Of a stretch of DNA of 64,000 nt, positions 30,984 to 39,605 are shown one piece after another. The translations under genes were made by a program, and so were the position numbers. Source of the DNA: a virus; the IMG/VR virus record IMGVR_UViG_3300036770_006627, positions 22,688-86,687 of that record. One strand, written 5' to 3'. The notes beneath the pieces were generated by a model. That model saw only the letters and a program-made list of their open reading frames with translations, did not search any database and was not told the DNA's origin. Within the stretch, counting starts at the first letter, position 1. Each line of letters opens with the position of its first letter.

Positions 30984-32294
30984 ATGTCCAGTTTTAAACG
31001 CTTATTTCCGTTCCGCCAGGTGGCCGTGGATCACATGGTCCGCGGCGTCACCCGGGTCTGGTGGCAGCTAGAGCGGACCTTTAACGACCCCGGTCCGTAC
31101 GTCTTTCAGCTCCAGTATGGCAACACCCCGTTAAACGACGCGGCGGACTGGCGCAACGTCGGCGGCCCGGTCACAGACGGGTACGTCGCCTACGACGACG
31201 TCTGGCGCGCTGCCGGTAGCGACCTGGTAACGCATTACCGCGTGACGCTAACTACGCCGAAAGATATCTATGTCAGCCAGCCTGTTTCTTGTTTCGGCGA
31301 GCTGGCCGAGCGAGATTGGAACATTGCCCGCGAAATCATCCGCAAGGAGCAGCTTCGTCACAAGTACGTCTCTGTTTCCGGCTTCCTGATCAAGCCCTTC
31401 CGATTTGGACGGCCCTGCACCCGCTGCCGCGACCAGCTCACCGGCGAAGTTTTAGACTCCAACTGCCCGGTCTGCTCGGGCACAGGTTTTGAAGTGGGCT
31501 ACCACCCGGCCCTGCCGCTGCAGTGCTGGGACGTGGCGCCGTACACGATCACCGAGGACCAGGACACCAACGCCCTGGGCACGACCCGCAAAGACCACAT
31601 GACCCGCGCGCGCGTCATCGGTTTTCCGACCCTGAACACCAATGACATCTGGGTGAATGGCGCAAGCGATGAGCGCTGGATCATTCACTCCATCAAGGTA
31701 GCCGCCGCCATCCGGGGCGTACCGTTGATTTACGACGTCGAAATGGGCCTCGTGCCGCTGACCAACGCTATTTATGCGATAGAAATAGGCGGCGAACCAG
31801 CTGAACGGCCTGGCCCGACCTTGCCGATTTTGGGCTGCGGTTCCGTGCTGGTCGATCACAATTACGGCGGTGTCGACAACCTGGCCTACCGGGATGCGAC
31901 CGGCTACAGCGTGGTGGGCGCAAACGTTTACATTTTTCCGAAAGATGTTTTTGACGCCGCTTACCCGGCGCTGCCTAGCCGCAATTTGGCCGTCGCTGGA
32001 ACCACGACACGCGTAAACGGTCGCTGGACAGAATCTCTGCGGGTCGAGCCGGGTGATTACGCCGTGCTTTACGAAAAACCGGGCGAATGGGGGCCTGATT
32101 ACGATTACATTGCCGCCGTGCCAGCAGACGCTGAAAGCTCATTCGTGTGGACTGTTGCGGCGCTGGGTGTTGAAACAAGCGACGCCCTGCCAGCCGACTT
32201 GGCAACCGAGGTCAGCGAATCTGTTATTACCGAGACTGAAGAACGACTACCCGCGCCGTCGCCGGAAGAAGAGGACGATTTCTGGCGCTTCTAG
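30984..32294 (+). CDS. Zinc-knuckle structural protein, neck or baseplate
   Basis: A 436-residue protein. The N-terminal 100 residues resemble a fibronectin-like beta domain (WWQLERTFNDPGPYVFQLQY). Residues 145-167 form a four-cysteine knuckle (CTRC and CPVCSGTG; Cys145, 148, 161 and 164). The middle is globular. The C-terminal part is acidic and Pro-rich, ending EEEDDFWRF. No ribosome site is obvious, and the start is close to a candidate promoter. The order neck, sheath, tube suggests a neck or tail-terminator role. The family is not recognised with certainty. Confidence 0.6.
   Translation: MSSFKRLFPFRQVAVDHMVRGVTRVWWQLERTFNDPGPYVFQLQYGNTPLNDAADWRNVGGPVTDGYVAYDDVWRAAGSDLVTHYRVTLTTPKDIYVSQPVSCFGELAERDWNIAREIIRKEQLRHKYVSVSGFLIKPFRFGRPCTRCRDQLTGEVLDSNCPVCSGTGFEVGYHPALPLQCWDVAPYTITEDQDTNALGTTRKDHMTRARVIGFPTLNTNDIWVNGASDERWIIHSIKVAAAIRGVPLIYDVEMGLVPLTNAIYAIEIGGEPAERPGPTLPILGCGSVLVDHNYGGVDNLAYRDATGYSVVGANVYIFPKDVFDAAYPALPSRNLAVAGTTTRVNGRWTESLRVEPGDYAVLYEKPGEWGPDYDYIAAVPADAESSFVWTVAALGVETSDALPADLATEVSESVITETEERLPAPSPEEEDDFWRF
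31263..31270. repeat. AGATATCT palindrome, copy 7
   Basis: CGAAAGATATCTATGTC inside the gene at 30984, in the KDIY frame. It lies about 1 kb from copy 6. Confidence 0.75.
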
Positions 32295-32320
32295 CGTGCT
32301 CTTGTGTAATTAGGTATTGT

Positions 32321-32524
32321 ATGAGTAACGCAAAAAAGATTTCGGTAGGGCTGCCAAAAATTAGGCTGTACGACCCGCCAAAGCGTATGCTGGCAATAAT
32401 CCGCATGACGGGCGAAAACGCAGCAAAGGACGGTTTTCTTGAGCGACTGCAACAACTCGCCGAATCCGCCGGAGGTCGAAGAGCAGTTTCCCGCGGGAAG
32501 CCAGCCGGAAAACCGCGTCGATAA
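32321..32524 (+). CDS. Small basic protein, uncertain
   Basis: A 67-residue ORF that overlaps the next gene by 86 bases in another frame, with only a weak TTAGG site. It is basic throughout with a C-terminal RRAVSRGKPAGKPRR tail. The long overlap is unusual for this genome, so it may be a short leader ORF or spurious. It fills the gap between two structural genes. Confidence 0.35.
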   Translation: MSNAKKISVGLPKIRLYDPPKRMLAIIRMTGENAAKDGFLERLQQLAESAGGRRAVSRGKPAGKPRR

Positions 32525-33152
32525 GGTTTCTTCGCTTTGCTCGTATGGCATGCGGCCGCATGTTATGACGGGGCTGTTGCGGCAGCTTTTGCTGGCCCAT
32601 TTCTCCGATCCGAACAATATTGAAGAACCGCGCGTCCGGCGGCAGCTTGCAGAAATCGGCATGTGGCGGCCGAGCGACAACGGTTTAAACGCGGGCGGTA
32701 TTTTGATAGAAAGTATCACACGCTGGCAGCCAGCAACGGCCGACAAGCGCCCGGCTATTTTGATAAAAAGAAATGGTTGGCGCTGGATGCGGCAGGGAAT
32801 TGGCGACAAGTTGTTCACAAACGTATACGAGGGGGCGACTTCATACGTGGGTTTTTGGGAAGGCAGCCACACGCTGTTTTGCCTGGCTCCCGCGGGCGCT
32901 GAAACAGAGTTTCTCGCAACGGAGACCGTTAAATTTTTGCACAACTTCGGACCCTGGATTCGCGAACAAATGAACCTTCACCAGTTTTTTGTCAGCGAAG
33001 TTGGCGGGGTTGGCGAAGTTCAAGAAGCGTTGCAGGGCTACGCCGTACCTGTAACAGTGGCATACATGGCCGAGGAAGCCTGGACGCTCCAGCCGTATGC
33101 GCCGCGCCTCAAGCGGATTGTCTTTAAGGCGACCGACCTGTTGTCGTATTAA
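32439..33152 (+). CDS. Neck or tail-completion protein
   Basis: TTG 32439 lies 9 bases after AAAGGA and gives 237 residues. The first ATG in frame (32550) would remove an apparently conserved segment. The sequence has a helical N-terminal region and an alpha/beta core (DKRPAILIKRNGWRWMRQGIGDK; SYVGFWEGSHTLFCLAP) of a kind I associate with head-tail joining proteins of myoviruses. Position directly before the sheath supports a neck or tail-terminator role. Assignment is tentative. Confidence 0.55.
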   Translation: MSDCNNSPNPPEVEEQFPAGSQPENRVDKVSSLCSYGMRPHVMTGLLRQLLLAHFSDPNNIEEPRVRRQLAEIGMWRPSDNGLNAGGILIESITRWQPATADKRPAILIKRNGWRWMRQGIGDKLFTNVYEGATSYVGFWEGSHTLFCLAPAGAETEFLATETVKFLHNFGPWIREQMNLHQFFVSEVGGVGEVQEALQGYAVPVTVAYMAEEAWTLQPYAPRLKRIVFKATDLLSY

Positions 33153-33158
33153 GGGACT

Positions 33159-33187
33159 TTTCACATCGTCGTGAAACGGATTTTTTT
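33159..33187 (+). terminator. Hairpin plus T7 run before tail sheath
   Basis: TTTCAC (33159-33164) and GTGAAA (33171-33176) form a 6-bp stem around ATCGTC, followed after CGGA by seven T (33181-33187). It is plausible as an intrinsic terminator, though the stem is AT-rich. The stem also matches the TTTCACA dyads at 26511 and 53783. Confidence 0.5.
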
Positions 33188-33201
33188 GTTGCGCTGGGGT
33201 G

Positions 33202-33212
33202 CGCTATACTAA
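33202..33212 (+). promoter_or_regulatory. Candidate promoter upstream of tail sheath
   Basis: CGCTATACTAAC has a TATACT (33205-33210) -10-like core and matches GCTACAATAAC before the gene at 30984 in 9 of 11 positions. It lies just after a T-rich terminator-like site and about 50 bases before the sheath ATG. No consensus -35 is evident, which would fit recognition by a phage sigma factor. Confidence 0.35.
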
Positions 33213-33258
33213 CTCGCAGCCACGTCCATCACGACATTTAGGCATGGAGGCCTGACGC

Positions 33259-36093
33259 ATGTCGAGCTACGTTAAACCACAAGTTCTCGTTTTCCAGGAA
33301 TTCCAGATCATCCCGACGGAGATCACGGAGCCGCTGCGCGCTCATATCTCCGGCCCGCACGCGATGCTCCATCGCTACAACGACGCGGACGAAAAACGAG
33401 ATTGCCGTCTGGGCGCGTACGACTATCTGAACGACGCCTGCTACGCATGGCCGCGTCGTTTGCCGGGTTCGAACGTCGACGAGTCGTACACCAAGCTGTA
33501 CATCGACGACGCGTTGCTGCTCTTCTACGAGCACATGCTCGGCGACACGTCGACCACGATCACCGCGGTCAGCGGTCGCACGAACTGGATTCAGTCGAGC
33601 GACTTGGCGTTCAAGAGCAATGGCGTGGCCTATCCGCGCAGCTCGGTCTTCAACGATCGCGATGTTCAGCGCGGCGACGTGGTTTATCTTCGCGCAGTCG
33701 ACAGCGAGAGCTGCGAGGAAAAGGAACTGTGGACAACTGTCACCGGTTTCGCCAGCGAGCTGGTCGCGTCGCAGATCGAAGAGGCCGCGGCTGATCAGGA
33801 CAATCAGGATGCCGTTGGGTCGACGAGCGCTACGCTCACGAAGATCGCGGGGCCCGATAACTGCATCGTGGCCTCGGTCGACGCTTCTGAGTACGACGGC
33901 CTCGTCGATGGCGACATCGAAGAAGAGTACACAATCGAGGTTATCAAGAGCTCAGTCGTTGGTTGCGCGGCTGCTCGGCTGCGCGTCCGCTCGGCGAGTG
34001 GCAACGACGACGTGGCTGAGGTTACGCCCGAAGACTGGGGCACGCCGACGGCGATCGGTACCCGCGGGCTTACGGTGACATTCGATTACGATCCGTCGAG
34101 CGCTTGCTCAGTGGCGGCGGACGACGATAACGTCGCGCCGGACGCGCTAGTGACCGGCCAGAAGTGGCGCGTAGTCGTGGAGCAGGAGTTCACCAAGGTC
34201 GAAGCGACCTCGGGCGGCGACGGCTACGACGGCGACAAGAACGACGTCTACATCGTCGAGTGCACCAAGGGCGGCCTGTTCGACGAGAGCAGCCCGACCG
34301 GTTTTCCCGAGATCACCGTTCGCACTGTGAAGGGTCTCGACTATTCGGGCCCGACCGAAGTCGTTGATCACAACGTGGCGGTGGCTATCGGTTCGCACGG
34401 TGTGACGATCACTTTCCACGGTGCAGATGCCGGTGATCCGGTTCCTGGGCTGCGTAAGGGCGACAAGTGGTACATCAATGCGGAATCGAGCCAGGCCGGA
34501 CCTGTTCGGCGGCTGATCCTTCGCGACGATCTTCCGCTTGAAATTGCGTCGGCTTCTGACATCGAGCTGCGGCTGTTCATCAAAGACAACATTCAGGTGT
34601 CTGAGAACCGCATCGGTTTTGCGCCGTTGAAGAACTACGCGCAGGAAGCAACGCAGATCTGTGTGCACGAGGGCATCGTCGCCTACCATCCCGAATGGAC
34701 CGATAACGGCGTTGAACAGCCGCTCGACGTTCGTGGCGGTACGCTTTACGTCGAGTACCGCGAGTGGCTTAGCGATCTGACCGACGAGGTCAACAGCGTG
34801 CAGAGCGTGGCCGAGCTGGACAAGATTGCGGGTCAGCTTCACCCGGACAACCCGCTGAAGTGGGGCGTCTACAAGGCGCTTTCCAACAGCAACGGAACCG
34901 TGGTGAAGTACACAGCGGTTCTTGAGCCGACGGATCTTGATAGCTGGGTTCAGGTTCTTGAGCGCATCAAGGGCCGGGACGACATGTATAACCTCGTCCC
35001 GATGACGTTTGACGTTCGCGTTCACAACCTGTACGCCGCGCATATCAACGGTGAGTCGAACGAGTACGCCAACAACTGGAAGGCTGGTTTCTTCGCCTTG
35101 CAGGCGGTGACCAGCAAGCTCCTGGTTGGCGAAGGCGCGGCAATCACCGGCGTGGCCGGACTCACAATGCCCGAGCCGGTGCTGGCGACCTTGAGCGACG
35201 ATCCGAACGCCACCAATACGCAGTACACGCTGCTGCAGGTGTCCGAGGGAAGCGGCTACTTCGTTACGAACGAAGTGCAGCCGGGCGACCTCGTACGTTA
35301 CCTGTACACGGTGGACGGTTTCGGCGAGGAACAGTATCAGGAGTTCGTTGTAGACGCGGTGCTTTCTGAAAATTCGCTGCTGCTTTACTCGGGCGCCGAC
35401 GCTCCTGTGTCTATCGCGCAGCGGGTCGAGGTGCATCACAATCTCAACCGCAACGAGATCGCTGATGACATCGCAACGCGGGCCGGTGCGTTTTCGAACC
35501 GCCGCGTCGCCGCAGTGTGGCCGGACCAGGTGGGCGAAGCAGGCACGCTTATGGCGGGTTATTACCTCGCCGCGGCGCTCGCGGGTCTTGCGTCGGGCGT
35601 GGTCCCGCAGCAGGGACTCACGAACGTCGAGGTTGCCGGTTTCGACGATTTCACGCGTAGTTACAAGTACTTCAACGAAACGCAGCTGAATCGGATGGCC
35701 GAGGCAGGAGTGTGGATCGTGACGGAGGACCGTGACGGCACGCCGCACACGCGGCACGCGTTGACGACGGACAATCTCGACCTGAATCGTCGGGAAGAGA
35801 TGATCCGCCGCAACGTGGACTCGATTTCCTACCTGTTCCTCCGTCGGCTCCGTCCGTACATCGGCCGGACCAATGCGACTCCGTCGATGGTGCGCCAGCT
35901 GGATTACGAGGTCACGAAGATCATCGACTTCTTCAAAACCAACGGTAATACCATTGAGCTGGGCTCGCAGCTGATCGACGGCACGATCCGCATTTTGCGG
36001 ATTCATCCGCTGCTGCGCGATCGGATCGAGATCGTTCTCGACCTGGTTGTTCCGGCCCCGCTCAATAACATTGAGCTTCATTTGGTCGTCTGA
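33259..36093 (+). CDS. Tail sheath protein
   Basis: A 944-residue protein with CATGGAGG at 33243-33250. The C-terminal 180 residues carry the conserved sheath core: MAGYYLAAALAGLASG, GVWIVTEDRDGTPHTRHALT, REEMIRRNVDSISYLFLRRL and the ending PLNNIELHLVV. The N-terminal and middle parts contain large beta-domain insertions, including two similar Gly/Asp-rich segments around residues 180-290 and 300-400 (ITVRTVKGLDYSGP), so it is longer than typical sheaths. It polymerises around the tail tube and contracts. The tube gene follows directly. Codon bias indicates high expression. Confidence 0.85.
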   Translation: MSSYVKPQVLVFQEFQIIPTEITEPLRAHISGPHAMLHRYNDADEKRDCRLGAYDYLNDACYAWPRRLPGSNVDESYTKLYIDDALLLFYEHMLGDTSTTITAVSGRTNWIQSSDLAFKSNGVAYPRSSVFNDRDVQRGDVVYLRAVDSESCEEKELWTTVTGFASELVASQIEEAAADQDNQDAVGSTSATLTKIAGPDNCIVASVDASEYDGLVDGDIEEEYTIEVIKSSVVGCAAARLRVRSASGNDDVAEVTPEDWGTPTAIGTRGLTVTFDYDPSSACSVAADDDNVAPDALVTGQKWRVVVEQEFTKVEATSGGDGYDGDKNDVYIVECTKGGLFDESSPTGFPEITVRTVKGLDYSGPTEVVDHNVAVAIGSHGVTITFHGADAGDPVPGLRKGDKWYINAESSQAGPVRRLILRDDLPLEIASASDIELRLFIKDNIQVSENRIGFAPLKNYAQEATQICVHEGIVAYHPEWTDNGVEQPLDVRGGTLYVEYREWLSDLTDEVNSVQSVAELDKIAGQLHPDNPLKWGVYKALSNSNGTVVKYTAVLEPTDLDSWVQVLERIKGRDDMYNLVPMTFDVRVHNLYAAHINGESNEYANNWKAGFFALQAVTSKLLVGEGAAITGVAGLTMPEPVLATLSDDPNATNTQYTLLQVSEGSGYFVTNEVQPGDLVRYLYTVDGFGEEQYQEFVVDAVLSENSLLLYSGADAPVSIAQRVEVHHNLNRNEIADDIATRAGAFSNRRVAAVWPDQVGEAGTLMAGYYLAAALAGLASGVVPQQGLTNVEVAGFDDFTRSYKYFNETQLNRMAEAGVWIVTEDRDGTPHTRHALTTDNLDLNRREEMIRRNVDSISYLFLRRLRPYIGRTNATPSMVRQLDYEVTKIIDFFKTNGNTIELGSQLIDGTIRILRIHPLLRDRIEIVLDLVVPAPLNNIELHLVV

Positions 36094-36111
36094 GCTTAGG
36101 AGAAATCACAC

Positions 36112-36582
36112 ATGGCAGGTAGCGTTTTCACGCCCATTGGCGGCGCGGATCAGTATCACGCCGGTACTTTTCGCGCCGAGGACGTGGTTCTTTCGTGGAC
36201 CGGCAATAGAAACCTTGAGGGTCTTCTGGTACAGGAAGCTCAGTGGCGCTGCGCGCGTCAGGTGAGCATTCTGTACGAAATCGGCTCTCCAGCCGTTTAC
36301 TACGTCGGTAACCGGCGCTCGGGCACGGCCCAGTTCCGCCGCGTCGTGGGCGGTAGAGAGTCTTTCAAGGATATGGCCCAGGCTTTCGGCAACATCTGCA
36401 ACCCGCGTAACTTGGAGATTGACGCCCGCCAGAAGCCGTGCGGGCAGAATGTCATCGGCGGCGGCGTTAACTACACGTGCGTTGACGCCACGCTCAACGA
36501 GCTTGGCGGATCCGTCACCGCTGAAGGCGTTGTGATCAGTGAAAACATGAGTTTTGTGTTCATCGATCTCTACTACAAGTGA
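36112..36582 (+). CDS. Tail tube protein
   Basis: A 156-residue protein with a TTAGGAG site, 18 bases after the sheath stop. Size, beta-rich composition (GRESFKDMAQAFGNICNPRN; VVISENMSFVFIDLYYK) and position immediately after the sheath match phage tail tube proteins. It would stack as hexamers forming the inner tube whose length is set by the protein at 40984. It is followed by a 16-bp hairpin. Confidence 0.75.
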   Translation: MAGSVFTPIGGADQYHAGTFRAEDVVLSWTGNRNLEGLLVQEAQWRCARQVSILYEIGSPAVYYVGNRRSGTAQFRRVVGGRESFKDMAQAFGNICNPRNLEIDARQKPCGQNVIGGGVNYTCVDATLNELGGSVTAEGVVISENMSFVFIDLYYK

Positions 36583-36612
36583 TCGGCGCGCGCGAGACAA
36601 TCTGATGCCGAA

Positions 36613-36647
36613 TAAACGGCGGTTGCGCTAAGCGCAGCCGCCGTTTA
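36613..36647. terminator. 16-bp hairpin after the tail tube gene
   Basis: TAAACGGCGGTTGCGC (36613-36628) pairs with GCGCAGCCGCCGTTTA (36632-36647) around TAA, with one G-T pair. This is the longest stem in the window. There is no T-run, so it may act as a processing or stability element separating sheath and tube from later tail genes. Confidence 0.7.
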
Positions 36648-36667
36648 CGGTAATAGGCGAAAGCCTG

Positions 36668-36679
36668 GGGCTTCGGCCC
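36668..36679. other. Small TTCG hairpin before the spike gene
   Basis: GGGC-TTCG-GCCC is a compact four-base stem with a stable tetraloop, 25 bases before ATG 36705. Together with CACC/GGTG just downstream (36687-36700) it could fold over the ribosome site and reduce translation of the spike gene. Confidence 0.4.
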
Positions 36680-36704
36680 GCAACCTCACCGTGACTGGTG
36701 GACA

Positions 36705-39593
36705 ATGACCGCGCAGCCTCCCGGAAAGCCGGTTGGGGTTACTCCCCAGTCTGGCACGAACAACACGTACGACCCGACGCAGGCCGCCCGGCGGCTGCAA
36801 AACGCCACACAGTTTGGCAGCCGCACGGGAACGGCAGCTTACGGCGGGCAGCTCACGCCGGTAGCGGATCCAAATATAAACCTGGTCGGCTTCAAGACCG
36901 GGTTTCAGGACACCGGGCGTGTTTGTGTTGGCTGGATCGTCGACGGCACGGCGATTGCCAATTGCTATCGGGTGCAGGTTGAAAAAGGCCGCGCTCCGAT
37001 TATTGCCGCCTCGGTGACCAACACCAGCGCAGTCTGCTTCGGGGCGGCAGAGCTTAACACTTTTTCGCCCGGCACTCCCGTGGTCCTAATGGTCCACGAC
37101 AAACTTTCTACCGGCTACATTCTTGGCGCTGTTCCTGGCGTGCTCGATGTCGGCAAGCGCGCTTACCACGACTACATTACACAAGCGTCGCGCAAGCGCG
37201 TTGACGACTGCCACAAAAAGTACATTAAGCAGCCGCTCTCGGGCCAGGTAGTTGACTGGAGCGCCTGGCGCCCATTCGACGCAACGCTAGCCAGCGAATG
37301 GGGCGCGATTTCAACCACGGGCCTTAAAGTCACGCTTGACGACTTTATGGTCCAAATGGCCGTGAATGAGTTCACGGGCGTGTTTGGGTTTTACCACGAC
37401 TCGTTGTTGCGCATCAGCGGTTACAACTTTCAAACGTGGACCGCAGGCCACGAACGCGACGCGTTTATGGACCAGGGTGAGTACAACGACTACCAGGGCT
37501 ACTCGCCGTATCCGTGGGAACATTTTGGCCTGATCCAACCGGGCGGCCAGATGATTCAGGAGTACCCGCCTAACTGTTATCAGTGCTATGACGGCAAACC
37601 GTATTACGCGCACTGGGAAAACAAACACGAATATCAGCAGCCATACCACCGCGCGCAAGAATTCTACGGCTATTTGGGGCAAGGCCGCCGATTTGTCGTG
37701 CAAGCGCCGCCGGAGGGCGTACAGCGGTGGATGTACAAAAAGGGCGCTACGGGCAGCCCGGGCAGCGTTTACGATTCCAATATCCAGAGCCGCGATGGCG
37801 CTGCGCCGAATTGCGACAGCGGCCCGGATAAAGACACCGCGTACGAAATCGAGGGCAAGCCGCCAATTGGTTTGCACGAAGATAATGTAGCGCTGGACGG
37901 GCGCCGATTTATCGCCAGCGCTAAGGGAATCACGATCAGCAAAAGAATGTTGTTGCCCACGCAGGTGCGCCTCAAACGGATCGAGGCGGGCGACGGCGAT
38001 GACGCTGAAAAGAATTACAAGGCCGCGTCACAGTTCGGCGCAGGGCCAGACCACGATATTACCGGCGACATCAAAACCAGCGGCGACCACCCGAATTTGC
38101 AGCGCGCCACCGCCGTACTAGATCTGCACGGTTACCTCTTTAACTACGCCGGACTGCATCCGTTCCACTGGCATTACAAGGACTACAAGACTTACGAACA
38201 AGACGAGTTGCCGTACGCTGAGTACAACCTCAAGGTGCCAGACTACACGAGCCTCAAAGGGTCGATGTACCTCGAACAACCCGAGCCAAAAAAGATTAAG
38301 GTCGATCACCGGTACAACACGCAAGACTTCTACGAAACTGAGGCGTTCCTCTCAATCCTGGAAGACGGCAGCGTGGTTATCGGCGACGGTTATGGCGCTG
38401 AAATCAAAATGAGCGGCGGCATACTTACGCTCTCAGCGCCGGGCGACGTGTGGATCAAAAGCGGCCGCCATTCTCAAATCTGGTCCGGCGGCGACGCCAT
38501 TATTCGCTCGAACGGCACTGTGGACATCTCCACGACCGAAAAGAGCGTGCGCATCAAAAGCGAGAAAGACGTGCTCGTGCTGGCTGGCAATAAAGGCGGC
38601 CCGGGCGGCGTGCTTATTGAGAGTCGTTCCGAAGTGCAGGATTACGACTTCGAAGAGGTCGGCGACGATATTCGTTTTGGCGGCGTAGTGCTGCGCGCAC
38701 CAGACTCGAATGTGGTGAGCCTGGCGCATCAAATCTATCTGCGCACCGGCGGCGGTGGTTCAACAATTGAACCGGGCAACATCACGATCGACGCCGGAAA
38801 AGGCGAGGCAGACCTAGTCACGAAGAGCGACCAGCTTTTTCATTACATTGGCCAAAACGGCCAGATCGCGCATTTTTTCCGCGCCAGCGCCGACGACGAT
38901 ACGCAAAAAGCGAATTATTTCAGCAAAGATTTCACGCTGGTTTGCGGGCCGCTCGGCTGCAACAAAGATTTGGTGGTCGACGGTAACGTACTGGCGCGCG
39001 GCAACTTGCTCGCCAGCGAAGGGCACGTTTTCACGCAAGAAGCAGCCAACGGTTTCATTTTCGTGGGGCCGTGCGACGGAAAGTGCCAGGCGCAGGTCGA
39101 CGAGGGCGTTGACAAAATACGCGCGTACATTGAAGACGTACTGCCAAACCTCGGCGACGCAGTTGACGAAACATACCTCGAAGGGTTGTGGTATGAAGAC
39201 AAACAACCGGGCAACGCGCGCGTGATCGACATCATGGAATTTTCTTTCCGTAACGACGAGCAATATCGCGTTCCAGATTTCATGCTTTACGAAGATCGTT
39301 GGCAGCAGTTGGCCCGGTTGGCTGGCAAAATCCCTGAACGTTGGACAGAAAAGTCTGTTGAAACAAAGGTTGCCGGAGAGACGTTTCCATTTCCAGGCAG
39401 GAAATGGCTGAACGAAGAGCCAGCCTTCGCTGAGCAGGATTTCGAAATTGTCGAAATAATTGGCGACGGGTTGCGCGATAAACGGCGCAACAGCGGTTCC
39501 GGCGATTTGGCAGGCGAATACCGGCAACCGGAATTCAAAGAACCCGAACCACAGATCATCAACGGTACGTATCCGATTGTTGGCGTGGTTTAA
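36705..39593 (+). CDS. Baseplate central spike (gp5/VgrG-like with beta-helix)
   Basis: A 962-residue protein with only a weak site (TGGTGG). The N-terminal region has an OB-like domain with VGWIVDGTAIANCYRVQVEKG. A long Tyr/Trp-rich middle follows (DYQGYSPYPWEHFGLIQPGG). Residues about 545-640 show the repeated short strands of a gp5-type triple beta-helix (DGSVVIGDGYGAEIKMSGG; RSNGTVDISTTEKSVRIKSE). The C-terminal 200 residues are mixed. Such proteins form the membrane-piercing spike under the tail tube. No lysozyme domain is recognised. The spike call is good; domain borders are approximate. Confidence 0.7.
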   Translation: MTAQPPGKPVGVTPQSGTNNTYDPTQAARRLQNATQFGSRTGTAAYGGQLTPVADPNINLVGFKTGFQDTGRVCVGWIVDGTAIANCYRVQVEKGRAPIIAASVTNTSAVCFGAAELNTFSPGTPVVLMVHDKLSTGYILGAVPGVLDVGKRAYHDYITQASRKRVDDCHKKYIKQPLSGQVVDWSAWRPFDATLASEWGAISTTGLKVTLDDFMVQMAVNEFTGVFGFYHDSLLRISGYNFQTWTAGHERDAFMDQGEYNDYQGYSPYPWEHFGLIQPGGQMIQEYPPNCYQCYDGKPYYAHWENKHEYQQPYHRAQEFYGYLGQGRRFVVQAPPEGVQRWMYKKGATGSPGSVYDSNIQSRDGAAPNCDSGPDKDTAYEIEGKPPIGLHEDNVALDGRRFIASAKGITISKRMLLPTQVRLKRIEAGDGDDAEKNYKAASQFGAGPDHDITGDIKTSGDHPNLQRATAVLDLHGYLFNYAGLHPFHWHYKDYKTYEQDELPYAEYNLKVPDYTSLKGSMYLEQPEPKKIKVDHRYNTQDFYETEAFLSILEDGSVVIGDGYGAEIKMSGGILTLSAPGDVWIKSGRHSQIWSGGDAIIRSNGTVDISTTEKSVRIKSEKDVLVLAGNKGGPGGVLIESRSEVQDYDFEEVGDDIRFGGVVLRAPDSNVVSLAHQIYLRTGGGGSTIEPGNITIDAGKGEADLVTKSDQLFHYIGQNGQIAHFFRASADDDTQKANYFSKDFTLVCGPLGCNKDLVVDGNVLARGNLLASEGHVFTQEAANGFIFVGPCDGKCQAQVDEGVDKIRAYIEDVLPNLGDAVDETYLEGLWYEDKQPGNARVIDIMEFSFRNDEQYRVPDFMLYEDRWQQLARLAGKIPERWTEKSVETKVAGETFPFPGRKWLNEEPAFAEQDFEIVEIIGDGLRDKRRNSGSGDLAGEYRQPEFKEPEPQIINGTYPIVGVV

Positions 39594-39605
39594 AAGGAGT
39601 GCCCC

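Noticed and set aside
33466-33480. GGGTTCGAACGTCGA resembling a tRNA T-arm
   Set aside because: It lies within the sheath coding sequence and no acceptor, D-arm or anticodon arm can be built around it. No tRNA was found in the window.
34147-36081. A 644-codon minus-strand open frame opposite the tail sheath gene
   Set aside because: The sheath on the + strand is well supported; strong GC-ending codon bias creates long antisense frames. Its product is low-complexity and basic without motifs.
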